Shown: piece by piece, positions 9,159-17,949 of the stretch
Numbering within the stretch: position 1 is the stretch's first letter
How the letters are laid out: each line of letters begins with the position of its first letter
Source of the DNA: Neolewinella marina
GTDB taxonomy: Bacteria > Bacteroidota > Bacteroidia > Chitinophagales > Saprospiraceae
NCBI RefSeq assembly: GCF_002631205.1
Contig: NZ_PDLO01000006.1
Location: forward strand, 124,001 to 188,000
Reading direction: 5' to 3'
Length of the DNA: 64,000 bases
Position numbers and translations under genes: made by a program
Notes under the pieces: model-generated
What the model saw: the letters and a program-made list of their open reading frames with translations, nothing else
Database searches by the model: none
What the model was told of the DNA's origin: nothing

Positions 9159-9170
9159 GGGCTGAAGATA
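9159..9170 (-). promoter_or_regulatory. Possible -7 element abutting the hydratase start
   Basis: Minus strand reads TATCTTCAGCCC immediately before ATG, matching the TAYCTTYGC-like boxes upstream of several other genes in the window. If used as -7, the transcript would be leaderless or nearly so. Confidence 0.35.
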
Positions 9171-9218
9171 ATTCGGGATTGGTTTCGGGACCGGGGGCGA
9201 ATGATACGACTTATTGCG

Positions 9219-9412
9219 TTGTCAGGTCAGACATCGGATGTTGTCGGGGTGTCAGGTTGTCAGACATCGGATGTCTGACAGGGCGTTTTGTTGTCTATTT
9301 CAGAAAAAAAGAGAAAAGGAGGCCAGGAGTGGTAGGATTTGCTGGGGTGTCATTATGTCAGACATCCGATGTCTGTCATAATTTCCGGTAGACAACATCC
9401 GATGTCTGACAG
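9219..9412. repeat. Cluster of four 23-nt palindromes arranged as an inverted repeat
   Basis: The 311-bp gap between the hydratase and dusB holds four versions of an element with arms TGTCAGACATC and GATGTCTGACA around one central base. The copy at 9258-9280 is perfect (central G); 9352-9382 has an extended 15-nt arm with one mismatch (central C); 9225-9245 and 9391-9411 are imperfect and each ends in GTTGTC or its complement. The outer two mirror each other, as do the inner two, so the whole block is a large imperfect inverted repeat with about 70 bp of AT-richer sequence in the middle. Confidence 0.85.
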
Positions 9413-9469
9413 CCACAACCATTCGCCCCGCCCAGTTGTAATTTTACCTGCGCCAAACCCTACTGCCCT

Positions 9470-10459
9470 TTGGTTAAAATTGCCGACATCGAACTGGGAG
9501 AATTCCCCCTGCTGCTCGCCCCCATGGAAGACGTGAGTGATCCACCCTTCCGGGCCCTCTGCAAGGCCCAGGGTTGTGATATGATGTACACCGAGTTCAT
9601 CAGCGTGGAGGGGCTGATCCGGGACGCGGACAAGAGCGTCGCCAAGCTGGACATCTACGATTACGAGCGGCCCATTGGCATCCAGATCTTCGGGGCCAAC
9701 CTGGAGAGCATGGTGCAGGCCGCCGATATCGTCACCGAGGCCAATCCGGAGGTGCTCGACATCAACTTCGGCTGCCCCGTCAAGAAGGTAGTCTGCAAGG
9801 GAGCCGGTGCCGGCATCCTGCAGGATATCCCCAAGATGGTCGAGCTCACCAAGGCCATCGTCGACCGCACGGACCTGCCCGTCACCGTCAAGACCCGCCT
9901 GGGCTGGGACGACAACAGCAAATACATCGAGGAGGTGGCCGAGCGGCTGCAGGACGTAGGCATCAAGGCCCTGAGCATCCACGGCCGAACCCGCAAACAG
10001 ATGTACAAAGGGGAGGCCGACTGGACCCTCATCGGCAAGATCAAGGACAACCCGCGGATCAAGATCCCCATCTTCGGCAACGGCGACATCGACAGCCCCG
10101 AAAAGGCCGCCGCCTACCGCGAGCGCTACGGCGTCGACGGCATCATGATCGGCCGGGCTGCCATCGGCTACCCCTGGATATTCCGGGAGATCAAGCACTA
10201 CTTTGCCACCGGTGAACTCCTGCCGCCCCCGACCGTCGAAGAGCGGGTCGCCGCCGCCCGGGAGCACCTGGAGCGCAGCATTGACTGGAAGGGAGAGATG
10301 CTGGGTATCCTGGAAATGCGCCGCCACTACACGAACTATTTCCGGGGGCTGCCCCACATCAAGCAGTACCGCAAGACGCTGGTCAGCGAGTTCGATCCCT
10401 CCGTGCTGCACGCCACCCTCGACGAGATCTACGAAGTGTACGGGGCGGTCAGTGCCTGA
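9470..10459 (+). CDS. dusB: tRNA-dihydrouridine synthase DusB
   Basis: FMN- and NADPH-dependent enzyme that reduces uridine in the tRNA D-loop. The 329 residues start at TTG 9470 with MVKIADIELGEFPLLLAPME, the normal N-terminus of the family. The catalytic segment is DINFGCPVKKVVCKGAGAG with Cys102 at the conserved position; SIHGRTRKQMYKG and FGNGDIDS and MIGRAAIGYPWIF are FMN-barrel signatures. Length is normal. The palindrome cluster lies just upstream and could regulate it. The convergent metallopeptidase gene begins its stop codon at the next base. Confidence 0.95.
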   Translation: MVKIADIELGEFPLLLAPMEDVSDPPFRALCKAQGCDMMYTEFISVEGLIRDADKSVAKLDIYDYERPIGIQIFGANLESMVQAADIVTEANPEVLDINFGCPVKKVVCKGAGAGILQDIPKMVELTKAIVDRTDLPVTVKTRLGWDDNSKYIEEVAERLQDVGIKALSIHGRTRKQMYKGEADWTLIGKIKDNPRIKIPIFGNGDIDSPEKAAAYRERYGVDGIMIGRAAIGYPWIFREIKHYFATGELLPPPTVEERVAAAREHLERSIDWKGEMLGILEMRRHYTNYFRGLPHIKQYRKTLVSEFDPSVLHATLDEIYEVYGAVSA

Positions 10460-11344
10460 TTAGAGGTCGCGGGCTGAGAAGAAACGGTCCAGGGCCGCCT
10501 GACTGGCGTCGCCACTCTGGTAGCCGCCGGTGAAGGCCCGTACCCGCTGCTCCGAGGTGCCGTGGGTGAAGCTTTCCGGAACCACGTAGCCCTGGGACTC
10601 CATCTGCAGCCGGTCGTCACCGATGGCTGTAGCGGCCGTGATGGCCTCCTCGATGTCGCCGGGTTCCAGAAGCTGCGATTGCTGGTTGGCGTATTTGGCC
10701 CACACTCCCGCGAGGTAATCAGCCTGGAGTTCCAGGCGCACCGACATGGCGTTGGCATCCTCTTCACTCATCCGCTGGCGGGCCTGGCTCACGCGCTGGC
10801 TGTAGCCGAGGAGGTTCTGCACGTGGTGGCCCACCTCGTGGGCAACGACGTAGGCCAGGGCGAAGTCGCCCGGCGCGCCGAACCGTTCCCGTAACTGATC
10901 GGCGAACGAGAGGTCGATATATACCTGCTGGTCGGCCGGACAGTAGAAGGGCCCCGTAGCGGCGGAGGCGAACCCGCAGGCGCTGCGGTCCTGTCCGCTG
11001 AAGAGTACCAGCACCGGTTCCTGGTAGTTTCTGCCGTACTGCTGCTGGAAGATGGTGTTCCAGACGTCCTCGGTTTCGGCCAGGGTGACGGATACGATCC
11101 GGGCGTTGGTGTCGTCTTCGGCGATCTGGGCACCGGGGTTGGACCGGGTTTCAGTGGGTGCCGAACCGCCGCCCAGGCCCAGGTACTCCAGCGGGTTGCC
11201 TCCCAGGAAGAAGATGATGATCATGATGATGACGGTGCCGATGCCGAAGCTGCCGGCCTTGCCGGCCCCGCCGATGAAGCTGCCGCCGCTGCGACCGCGG
11301 CGGTCGTCGATGTTGCTGCTCCCCTTTCTACCCTGAAGTTTCAT
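10460..11344 (-). CDS. Neutral zinc metallopeptidase, YpfJ family
   Basis: Membrane-anchored protein of 294 residues with one transmembrane segment (about 34-48, GIGTVIIMIIIFFLG) after a Gly/Ser/Arg-rich cytoplasmic start (RRGRSGGSFIGG). The large periplasmic domain has a zinc motif HEVGHHVQNLLG with His169, Glu170 and His173, preceded by CGFASAATGPFYCPAD. This matches the putative neutral zinc metallopeptidase family. Substrate is unknown. The DUF4197 gene ends 27 bp upstream in the same direction. Confidence 0.92.
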   Translation of the reverse strand: MKLQGRKGSSNIDDRRGRSGGSFIGGAGKAGSFGIGTVIIMIIIFFLGGNPLEYLGLGGGSAPTETRSNPGAQIAEDDTNARIVSVTLAETEDVWNTIFQQQYGRNYQEPVLVLFSGQDRSACGFASAATGPFYCPADQQVYIDLSFADQLRERFGAPGDFALAYVVAHEVGHHVQNLLGYSQRVSQARQRMSEEDANAMSVRLELQADYLAGVWAKYANQQSQLLEPGDIEEAITAATAIGDDRLQMESQGYVVPESFTHGTSEQRVRAFTGGYQSGDASQAALDRFFSARDL

Positions 11345-11371
11345 ATTGGTTGACCTTGTATTGGTGAAATG

Positions 11372-12091
11372 CTAGTTGGGTGTATCCTGCTGGGCGAATA
11401 CCCGCCGCAGGAGATCGGTGGTACGGGCGGCGACGTTCTTGCGGATGTCCTCCTCCTTCAGCGCCACCTTGAGGAAGAGACCGTCCAGTGCCCGCTGGGT
11501 AACGTAGGCCCCGAGGTCGGTTTCCACCTTCTCGCGGGTGAGGGGGAAGTTGTTGTAGGCGCTGGCGGCGTCGAGCCAGACCTTGTTGGCGTCGTATTTG
11601 TCGAGGCTGGCGTTGATGACCGGTGCGAATTCCGCGGTCAGGGCCTGCGAAGTAGTGCGGCGAAGGTATTCAGTGGCGGCGTGGTCGTCGCCCTTGAGGA
11701 TACCCACGGCGTCCTGGATTGACATCTGGCGAATGGCGTCGACGAAGATGGGGGCGGCTTTAGAGGCGGCGTCCTCGGCGCCTTGATTGATTTTTTTGAG
11801 GATGACGGCCTCCAGGTTGCTGAAGCCGGGTACGTTCTGCAGGCGGTCGGTGACCTTGCGGACTTCTTCGGGGAGCAGGATGCGGTAGGTGAGGTCGTCG
11901 TAGTAGCCGCCGGTCCTGGAGAGTTCTTCAGCCCCCTCCTGGGCGCCGATGCGGAGGGCTTCCTTCAATCCGTTGGCGATGTCGGTGGAGGTCAGGCCGC
12001 CGTTGAGGACGGTGGCCAGGGTCTGGTTGATTTGCTGACTGGTACACCCCAGGAAGCAAAGGGGAAGGAAAAGGAATAGGAGGCGCTGCAT
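11372..12091 (-). CDS. DUF4197 domain lipoprotein
   Basis: Exported protein of 239 residues with a lipoprotein signal peptide (FLFLPLCFLGCTSQQ, predicted lipidated Cys about residue 15). The rest is mainly helical, with GLKEALRIGAQEGAEELSR and a C-terminal KVALKEEDIRKNVAARTTDLLRRVF, as in the DUF4197 family of unknown function. It lies in a minus-strand run with the metallopeptidase downstream and folB 73 bp upstream. Confidence 0.85.
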   Translation of the reverse strand: MQRLLFLFLPLCFLGCTSQQINQTLATVLNGGLTSTDIANGLKEALRIGAQEGAEELSRTGGYYDDLTYRILLPEEVRKVTDRLQNVPGFSNLEAVILKKINQGAEDAASKAAPIFVDAIRQMSIQDAVGILKGDDHAATEYLRRTTSQALTAEFAPVINASLDKYDANKVWLDAASAYNNFPLTREKVETDLGAYVTQRALDGLFLKVALKEEDIRKNVAARTTDLLRRVFAQQDTPN

Positions 12092-12164
12092 AGGCTCGGT
12101 TTGGTGAGGCCCCTCTATAAGCGGTATTCGGGGTGATTGGTTTGGCCGCCACCCGCTGGCCTTG

Positions 12165-12635
12165 CTAGAAGTTGAACCCGCTCAGGTCGAAGTTGCCGCC
12201 CCGGAAATCGTCGTCGTCGCCAAATTCATCCTCGTCGGGGTCCTCAAAGGTGTGCTGGCCGGCCGGGGCCGCGCCACCCGCGCCCAGGTTGACCTCGACA
12301 AAGGCCGCACCGACGCGGCCGCCCAGGGGCGGACTGAGCTTGCGCAGTTTTAGGCGCACGGCGGTGACCGAGTCGAACTGGTTCAGGATGCGGTTGCCCA
12401 TCCGGAAGGCGAGTGCTTCGAGCAGCCGGGTGGGTTTTTTCATTTCCGCCTGCAGGAGGTAGTAGATGGTGGCGTAGTTGACCGTGCCGCCGAGGTCGTC
12501 CTCGGTGGCGGCTTCCCCCACCTGGGTATCCACCTCTACGTCGATACTGAATTCATTGCCCATGAGGTGCTCCTCTTCGAAGAAGCCGTGGGGGGCGTGG
12601 AAGCGCACGTCCTCGAGGCCGATTGTTGCCATCAT
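12165..12635 (-). CDS. folB: Dihydroneopterin aldolase FolB with acidic C-terminal tail
   Basis: Folate-pathway enzyme that cleaves dihydroneopterin. The T-fold core spans about residues 1-120 with RFHAPHGFFEEEHLMGNEFS, VNYATIYYLLQAEMKKPTRLLE and the active-site region VRLKLRKLSPPLGGRVG. The protein has 156 residues; family members usually stop near 120, and the extra tail is Gly/Ala then strongly acidic (FEDPDEDEFGDDDDF). Two ATGs are adjacent at the start, either may be used. The gene begins 4 bp after the stop of the TPR protein, so it is translated within the sigma-factor operon. Confidence 0.85.
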   Translation of the reverse strand: MMATIGLEDVRFHAPHGFFEEEHLMGNEFSIDVEVDTQVGEAATEDDLGGTVNYATIYYLLQAEMKKPTRLLEALAFRMGNRILNQFDSVTAVRLKLRKLSPPLGGRVGAAFVEVNLGAGGAAPAGQHTFEDPDEDEFGDDDDFRGGNFDLSGFNF

Positions 12636-12639
12636 GGAC

Positions 12640-13395
12640 TTACAGGTTGTTGAGTAGGCGTTCGGCCTCCCCGCGGAAGGGGTGGCCAGGGGTATCGGCG
12701 ATCCGGCTCAGTTCGGCCTTGGCGTCGACCACCTCGCCGGTGCCGAGGCGGGCCACGGCGCGGTAGAAGGCGGACTCGGGGGCCAGGTTGAAGTCGTTCC
12801 GGGAGGCCAGGGCACCGAAGTGGGTAGCCGCCTCATCAAAGGACCCTTCGGCCAGCAGGCTCTGCGCCAGGTAAAAGCGGTCGGCCGGCTCGGCATCCGA
12901 CAAACCGCGGAAGGCCTCCGCGGCCCGGGCGTAGTCGCCGCTTTCGTAGGCCACGTAGGCCACGGCGCGGGCATCATCGGTAGCTTCACCGGATTTGGTG
13001 ATGGGGTAGGCGATATTTTCGTAGGGTTCTACCGTCCGGGCGGCCAGGAGGGCACTTTCGGTTCCGTCGGGTGCCAGGATGAAGTAGCCGGCCAGGAACA
13101 GCAGCAGGGCCGTAGCGGCCACGTAGGTCAGCAGGCGGCGGTGCTTGCGGCGGTGGATGGGAATCACGCGGGCGCCGGCACCCTCCACCGGGGCACGCTC
13201 CGCCTCGAGGCGTTGAAGGCGGCTTTTCAGGCGCTGGTGTTCGCTGATGTCGATGGCGTCGAGGGCCAGGCGGGTGGCTTCCATTTCGGATTGCAATTGG
13301 GGGTGGGCTTGTAAGTCGCGTTCGAAGACCTGGGGCGTAGGCAAACGGCCCCGCAGATAGTCGTCGATCCGCTCTTGCTGCTCGTCATGGTTCAT
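12640..13395 (-). CDS. Anti-sigma-like membrane protein with TPR-like periplasmic domain
   Basis: The 251-residue protein has a cytoplasmic N-terminal part resembling anti-sigma domains (MNHDEQQERIDDYLRGRLPT), a coiled segment (about 50-70), one transmembrane helix (about 89-107, LLTYVAATALLLFLAGYFI) and a C-terminal set of TPR-like helices (ESGDYARAAEAFRGLSDAEP). It follows the ECF sigma gene by 9 bp, so it probably binds that sigma factor; this is inferred from the layout. The C-terminal domain resembles that of the protein at 41962-43110, including the end pattern HPFRGEAERLL versus HPYRSQAADLL. Confidence 0.7.
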   Translation of the reverse strand: MNHDEQQERIDDYLRGRLPTPQVFERDLQAHPQLQSEMEATRLALDAIDISEHQRLKSRLQRLEAERAPVEGAGARVIPIHRRKHRRLLTYVAATALLLFLAGYFILAPDGTESALLAARTVEPYENIAYPITKSGEATDDARAVAYVAYESGDYARAAEAFRGLSDAEPADRFYLAQSLLAEGSFDEAATHFGALASRNDFNLAPESAFYRAVARLGTGEVVDAKAELSRIADTPGHPFRGEAERLLNNL

Positions 13396-13404
13396 TCGGT
13401 GGCT

Positions 13405-13986
13405 TTAGGGGTTAACCAGTTGCTTGAGCGATTGTAAACAGCGCATTTTCTTGATGCGGGTCGCTCCGGGCGAAGGCAGTCCCACGGATTGCGTAATGCT
13501 CTCAATGGGATAATGGTGAAAATAATAGAGGGTCAAGATCTCGCGACAAGGGCTGCCGAGCTGGTCCATCGCCGACTGCAGCAGTTTGCGGTTGTGTTGC
13601 TCCTCGAATCGGTCGATCAGGCTCCAGTCGAGTTCGTCGGCCGGGTTGCTGCCGGACTCATGGTCGGTGGGGGGTTCCCGCCGGCGCTGGTGGTTGCGGC
13701 GGTAGACCAGTCGCTTGCCGATGCTGAATAAATAAGTGCGGATCGTACAGCGAAGTTCAGTAAGGCGACCACTGACCACGTTCTTGTAGAATGCGATTAC
13801 CGAATCCTGGAAACAGTCTACCGCGTCTTCTTCCGTAGCCGACAACTGCCGCTGGGCGTAGGTCACGAACGCATCCCGGTGGTGGAGGTAGAGCTGATCG
13901 ATCAACTCGTACTGACCACGCTTGATTGCTTCGAATAGTTCGTTGTCCTCGGTTTGCGTCTGCATCCGGTGCCCTTGCGTGTTCAT
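13405..13986 (-). CDS. RNA polymerase sigma-70 family (ECF) sigma factor
   Basis: Short sigma factor of 193 residues containing region 2 (about 25-90, YAQRQLSATEEDAVDCFQDS) and region 4 (about 135-190, LGSPCREILTLYYFHHYPIE then LPSPGATRIKKMRCLQSL). The region between is charged and low complexity (RRREPPTDHESGSNPADEL). It leads a minus-strand operon with the anti-sigma-like TPR protein and folB. The target promoters cannot be told from this window. An internal ATG at residue 8 (MQTQTED) is an alternative start. Confidence 0.88.
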   Translation of the reverse strand: MNTQGHRMQTQTEDNELFEAIKRGQYELIDQLYLHHRDAFVTYAQRQLSATEEDAVDCFQDSVIAFYKNVVSGRLTELRCTIRTYLFSIGKRLVYRRNHQRRREPPTDHESGSNPADELDWSLIDRFEEQHNRKLLQSAMDQLGSPCREILTLYYFHHYPIESITQSVGLPSPGATRIKKMRCLQSLKQLVNP

Positions 13987-14103
13987 GAGTGGTTCATTTC
14001 AAATGTATGGGTTTTGTTAGCGAATTCCCACTGGGGGTGGGCTTTACCCCTTGATTCTCTTTTGGGTGGAGGTTGTTACACCCCCCTCTGGTCCGCGCTT
14101 TTT

Positions 14104-14130
14104 TGGTCGGACGACTTAGTGGTCCGACCA
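14104..14130. promoter_or_regulatory. Perfect 9-bp inverted repeat TGGTCGGAC / GTCCGACCA
   Basis: Arms at 14104-14112 and 14122-14130 with a 9-nt spacer sit in the divergent region between the ECF sigma gene and the rlpA-like gene. No T-run follows on either strand, so an operator is more likely than a terminator. Confidence 0.5.
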
Positions 14131-14215
14131 GTAAATCATGGACCACTACCACTACCCCCACCCCCCACCTCGGCAAATTCCCCTTATTTTGCCCGCCGCC
14201 CAAAACCGGACCGAC

Positions 14216-14953
14216 ATGTCACTCACCCGCCACGCCCTCCGGCACGCGATATTTTTCCTCCTCCTGCTGCTGGTCACGTGGCCACTGGCCGCACAACCCC
14301 AGGAAGGCATCGCCAGCTACTACGCCGACCGTTTCCACGACCGGCCCACCAGTACGGGAGAGGCCTACGACAAGGATGACTTCACCGCCGCCAGCAAGGC
14401 CTACCCCTACGGAACGGTGCTGGAAGTGACCAACGTGAGCAGCGGCCGCTCCGTAGAGGTGAGGGTCAACGACTGTGGGCCCCACCATCCGGAGCGGATC
14501 GTGGACCTCAGTCGGGCCGCGGCCCGGAAGATCGGACTGCTGCGCGCCGGCACCGCCCAGGTGGAAGTAAGGGTGGTGAGCCTCGGCGACCAGGGCCCCA
14601 CCTGCGACCGCAGCGGCTGGGTGCCGGACAGCCCGGCTGTTGCCCTGGATACGGTACCCGCGCCCGCCGCCACCACGGCTACAAAGAAGGAAGAGCGGCA
14701 GAAGCGCCGGGAATTCGCCGCCGACGAGATGCTGTTCGGCGTACAGGTAGGGGCCTTCAGTCAGGAGGAAAACGCCCGCGCCCTGGTGGACTCCCTCCAC
14801 GAAAAGGGGTTCGCCGACGCCTGGACCGCCCGCGTGGGCAAGGTGCACCGGGTGTTTACCGGCCGTTACTATTTCCAGGACGAGGCCCGCGGACTGCGCG
14901 ACCGGGTGCGGGAAGCAGGATACCGGGAAGCCACCGTGCGGCGGGTGCAGTAG
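14216..14953 (+). CDS. RlpA-like double-psi beta-barrel protein with SPOR domain
   Basis: Exported cell-wall protein of 245 residues. The start at 14216 (MSLTRHALRHAIFFLLLLLV) gives a signal peptide cleaved near PLAAQ. Residues about 28-120 form the RlpA/expansin-like barrel (GIASYYADRFHDRPTSTGE, YGTVLEVTNVSSGRSVEVRV, NDCGPHHPERIVDLSRAAA), including the Asp of the ND motif that is catalytic in RlpA lytic transglycosylases. A Pro/Ala linker leads to a SPOR domain (about 168-243, LFGVQVGAFSQEENARAL), which binds denuded septal peptidoglycan. A role in daughter-cell separation or wall turnover follows from the family. Confidence 0.85.
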   Translation: MSLTRHALRHAIFFLLLLLVTWPLAAQPQEGIASYYADRFHDRPTSTGEAYDKDDFTAASKAYPYGTVLEVTNVSSGRSVEVRVNDCGPHHPERIVDLSRAAARKIGLLRAGTAQVEVRVVSLGDQGPTCDRSGWVPDSPAVALDTVPAPAATTATKKEERQKRREFAADEMLFGVQVGAFSQEENARALVDSLHEKGFADAWTARVGKVHRVFTGRYYFQDEARGLRDRVREAGYREATVRRVQ

Positions 14954-15415
14954 CTACTTCGCGGAAGCGGCATTGCCCAGGGCCACCAGCACGACCCCAC
15001 CGACCGACAGCAGCACGCCCAGGACCTTCTGCCAGTTGATGGCATTCTCCTCCACCCCGAACCAGGCAAAGTGGGCCAGCAGGACGGAGACGATGACCTG
15101 TCCGGCCACCCCGGCCACGAAGTAGCGGTCCGGACCGATGGCCTCGATGAGGTAGGTAGAGGCAAACAGGGCAATGGCACCGCCCACCCCCGCGCAGAGG
15201 GCCCACAGGGGGATATCCGAAAACCGCTGCAGGGCGGAGGGGGATTCCCGAAACAGGAATACCGCCGCAGTGAGGGCGAAGGCCAGGGTAAAGTAGAGAA
15301 GGTTGGCCTGGGCCGGCGAGCCGACGCGCTCGGCCAGCAGGGAGTTGACGGTGAGGTAGGTGGAGACCAGGGCCCCGACGGCGAAGGCGCCCGCGATGTA
15401 AAGAATCTGCTGCAT
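14954..15415 (-). CDS. Small DMT-superfamily transporter, YdcZ (DUF606) type
   Basis: Integral membrane protein of 153 residues with about five helices, starting MQQILYIAGAFAVGALVSTY. The segments AQANLLYFTLAFALTA and GVAGQVIVSVLLAHFAWFGV and the final GVLLSVGGVVLVALG match the YdcZ-type half-transporters of the drug/metabolite superfamily. Such proteins probably act as dimers; substrate unknown. The longer open frame upstream is shadow sequence of the permease gene, which ends 38 bp before this start. Its stop codon abuts that of the rlpA-like gene. Confidence 0.82.
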   Translation of the reverse strand: MQQILYIAGAFAVGALVSTYLTVNSLLAERVGSPAQANLLYFTLAFALTAAVFLFRESPSALQRFSDIPLWALCAGVGGAIALFASTYLIEAIGPDRYFVAGVAGQVIVSVLLAHFAWFGVEENAINWQKVLGVLLSVGGVVLVALGNAASAK

Positions 15416-15453
15416 ACCGCAAGCAACCCGAACGCCGGGATCCTTTGTTCGCC

Positions 15454-16704
15454 CTAGCTGCGCATCGCCTCCACCGGATCCATCCGGGCGGCGAGCAGGG
15501 CGGGAACCAGTCCGGCGAAGATGCCCACCACCGCGGAGATCACCACCCCGGCAATGGCGTAGAGCACGCTCAGGCTGATCTGGAAGCCGGGCAGGAAAAG
15601 GTTGATGACCGAGGTGATGGCCACCACCATGAGCAGGCCCATGGCCCCGCCGATGACGCAGAGGATGACCGACTCGGTGAGGAACTCCAGCAGGATGATG
15701 TACTGCCGCGCGCCGAGGGCCTTCTTCACCCCGATCAGACTGGTGCGCTCCTTGACGCTGACGAACATGATGTTGGCCACGCTGATCGCCCCCACGACGA
15801 TGGAGAACAGGCCGATCACCAGGCCGATCACGTTGAGCACGCCGAAGATGTTGCCGAGGGCCTCGGTGGTCATGCTGAGCTCGTTGAGGGCGAAGTTGTC
15901 GTCCTCCCGGGGCCGCAGCTGGCGGTTGGCGCGCAGGATGCCGCGGATGTCGTCCTGCAGCCGCTCCAGCTCCACTCCGCCGGCCGCCTTCACGCCGATG
16001 GTGCCGCCGAACTGGTTGCGGGTCTTGAGGTTGATGAAGCGGGCGGCGTTGTTGTAGGTGACCATGATGGCATCGTCGAAGTCGAGGGGGTTCACCAGGT
16101 CGTCGCCGGCCGGCGCCAGGGTGCCGATCACCTGGTACTTGCGGCCTTGCATCTTCACCTCGCGGCCAATGGGGTTCACGGGGCCGAAGAGCTGCTCGGC
16201 GATCTCGTGGCCGAGCAGGATGCGGTCGGTGCCGTTGCGGTATTCGGAGGTGGACCAGTAGCGGCCGCGGTCGATCTCGATGCTGAACAGCCGGTCGAGC
16301 TCGTAGGTGGTCACGAAGAGGTAGCCGCCCTCCACGGCCTTGCCCTCGTACTTCAGGGTACGGGTGCCGGGCACCGTCCAGTAGCTGACCAGGTTGGCGG
16401 TGGCCAGGTTTTCCTTCAGGGCCTCGTAGTCGTCGTGGTCGGGGTAGGGGCGCTGGTAGTACTCCCACCAGTCGTCGCTGTTGTCCTTCCAGGGCCACTT
16501 GTCGATGTAGATCACGTCGTCGCCGAGCTTGGCGAGGCTGCCCGAGACTTCCTTTTGCAGGGACTGCACGGCGGAGAGCACCCCGATGATGCAGAAAATA
16601 CCGATCGAGATGCCGAGCAACGACAGAAAGGTGCGCAGCTTGTTGCCCGTAAGCTGCTGCCACGCCTGGCGGAAGCTTTCCGCGATAACCTTGGAGAGGA
16701 CCAT
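15454..16704 (-). CDS. MacB/FtsX-type ABC transporter permease
   Basis: The 416-residue protein has an N-terminal helix (NKLRTFLSLLGISIGIFCII, about 21-40), a large periplasmic MacB-like domain (about 45-280) and three C-terminal helices beginning near GLVIGLFSIVVGAISVANIM, with the coupling segment ERTSLIGVKKALGARQYII and the end VPALLAARMDPVEAMRS. This is the layout of MacB-type mechanotransmission permeases. No ATPase gene is adjacent, so the ATPase must be elsewhere. Substrate unknown; export of a lipoprotein or small molecule is possible. Confidence 0.9.
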   Translation of the reverse strand: MVLSKVIAESFRQAWQQLTGNKLRTFLSLLGISIGIFCIIGVLSAVQSLQKEVSGSLAKLGDDVIYIDKWPWKDNSDDWWEYYQRPYPDHDDYEALKENLATANLVSYWTVPGTRTLKYEGKAVEGGYLFVTTYELDRLFSIEIDRGRYWSTSEYRNGTDRILLGHEIAEQLFGPVNPIGREVKMQGRKYQVIGTLAPAGDDLVNPLDFDDAIMVTYNNAARFINLKTRNQFGGTIGVKAAGGVELERLQDDIRGILRANRQLRPREDDNFALNELSMTTEALGNIFGVLNVIGLVIGLFSIVVGAISVANIMFVSVKERTSLIGVKKALGARQYIILLEFLTESVILCVIGGAMGLLMVVAITSVINLFLPGFQISLSVLYAIAGVVISAVVGIFAGLVPALLAARMDPVEAMRS

Positions 16705-16834
16705 GCTGTGTTGCTTTGAAGGGCTAAAATAGGGCGGGGCGCGGCCGCGGGTGCCGGGTTTTCGACGAAAGGCCCCGACGCGGGGGCGGACGGCGCATTA
16801 CTTCCCGTGGCCCAGCCATTTATCGGGAAACTCT

Positions 16835-16842
16835 TACCTTTG
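16835..16842 (+). promoter_or_regulatory. Putative -7 box TACCTTTG upstream of queA
   Basis: TACCTTTG fits the TAnnTTTG -7 consensus of Bacteroidota primary sigma factors and lies 42 nt before the queA ATG. A clear -33 TTG is not seen at the expected distance. Confidence 0.5.
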
Positions 16843-16884
16843 CGCGCTGTTTCGTGTACACAGAGCAATTAATACTATCCCGGG

Positions 16885-17949
16885 ATGAGGACCAAACTTT
16901 CGCAATTTAAATTTGAACTCAACGACAAACTCATCGCCAGAACCCCGAGCAAACGGCGCGACGACAGCCGCCTGATGGTGGTGAACCGGGCCACGGGGGA
17001 AATCGAGCACAAGCAGTTCTCCGACCTGCTCGAATACTACAGCGAAGGCGATACGCTGGTCTTCAACAACACCAAGGTCTTCCCGGCCCGCCTTTACGGT
17101 CTGAAGGAAAAGACCCAGGCCCGCATCGAGGTGTTCCTCCTGCGCGAGCTCAACAGCCAGGCCCGCCTCTGGGACGTACTGGTGGATCCCGCCCGCAAGA
17201 TCCGCGTGGGCAACAAGCTCTACTTCAACGACAAGCGCGGCAACAACCGCCTGGTGGCCGAGGTGGTCGACAATACCACCAGCCGCGGCCGTACCATCCG
17301 CTTCCTCTACGACGGCCCGAACGACGAGTTCACCAAGGAACTCCACGGCCTCGGCAATACCCCCCTGCCCAAGCTGCTGGAGCGGGAAGCCGACAGCCGC
17401 GACGCCGAGCGCTACCAGACGGTCTTCGCCAGTGAAGTCGGCGCCGTAGCCGCCCCCGCCGCCGGTCTCCACTTCAGCCGCGAAACCCTCATGCGCATGG
17501 AACTGGCCGGCGTGAAGAAGGCCGAAGTAACCCTCCACCTCGGACTGGGCACCTTCCGCGACATTGAGGTGGAAGACCTCTCCAAGCACAAGATGGACGC
17601 CGAGTACTACCGCATCGAGCAGCCCGCCGTGGATACCGTGAACGCCACCAAGAAAGACGGCGGACTGGTCTGCGCCGTAGGCACCACCTCCCTGCGCGCC
17701 CTGGAAAACAGCGTGAGCGCCGAGCGCCTGCTGGCCACCAGCGAAGGCTGGACCAACAAGTTCATCTTCCCCCCCTACGACTTCCACATCCCCGACCACC
17801 TGCTCACCAACTTCCACCTGCCGAAGAGCAGCCTGTTCATCACCACTTGCGCCTTCGGCGGCATCGACCTCATCCTGGAGGCTTACGCCCAGGCCCAGAA
17901 GGAGAAGTACAAGTTCTTCGCTTATGGGGACGCTATGCTGATTGTTTGA
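16885..17949 (+). CDS. queA: S-adenosylmethionine:tRNA ribosyltransferase-isomerase QueA
   Basis: Forms epoxyqueuosine in tRNA by transferring and rearranging the ribosyl part of SAM onto preQ1 at the wobble position. The 354 residues start [18 protein letters not shown] and contain [32 protein letters not shown], the SAM-site region [30 protein letters not shown] and the end [18 protein letters not shown], all in family order and at full length. No other queuosine gene is in the window. Confidence 0.97.
   Translation: MRTKLSQFKFELNDKLIARTPSKRRDDSRLMVVNRATGEIEHKQFSDLLEYYSEGDTLVFNNTKVFPARLYGLKEKTQARIEVFLLRELNSQARLWDVLVDPARKIRVGNKLYFNDKRGNNRLVAEVVDNTTSRGRTIRFLYDGPNDEFTKELHGLGNTPLPKLLEREADSRDAERYQTVFASEVGAVAAPAAGLHFSRETLMRMELAGVKKAEVTLHLGLGTFRDIEVEDLSKHKMDAEYYRIEQPAVDTVNATKKDGGLVCAVGTTSLRALENSVSAERLLATSEGWTNKFIFPPYDFHIPDHLLTNFHLPKSSLFITTCAFGGIDLILEAYAQAQKEKYKFFAYGDAMLIV

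Noticed and set aside
9219-9412. CRISPR array
   Set aside because: Only four palindromic units in mirrored orientation with unequal spacing; no regular spacers and no cas genes.
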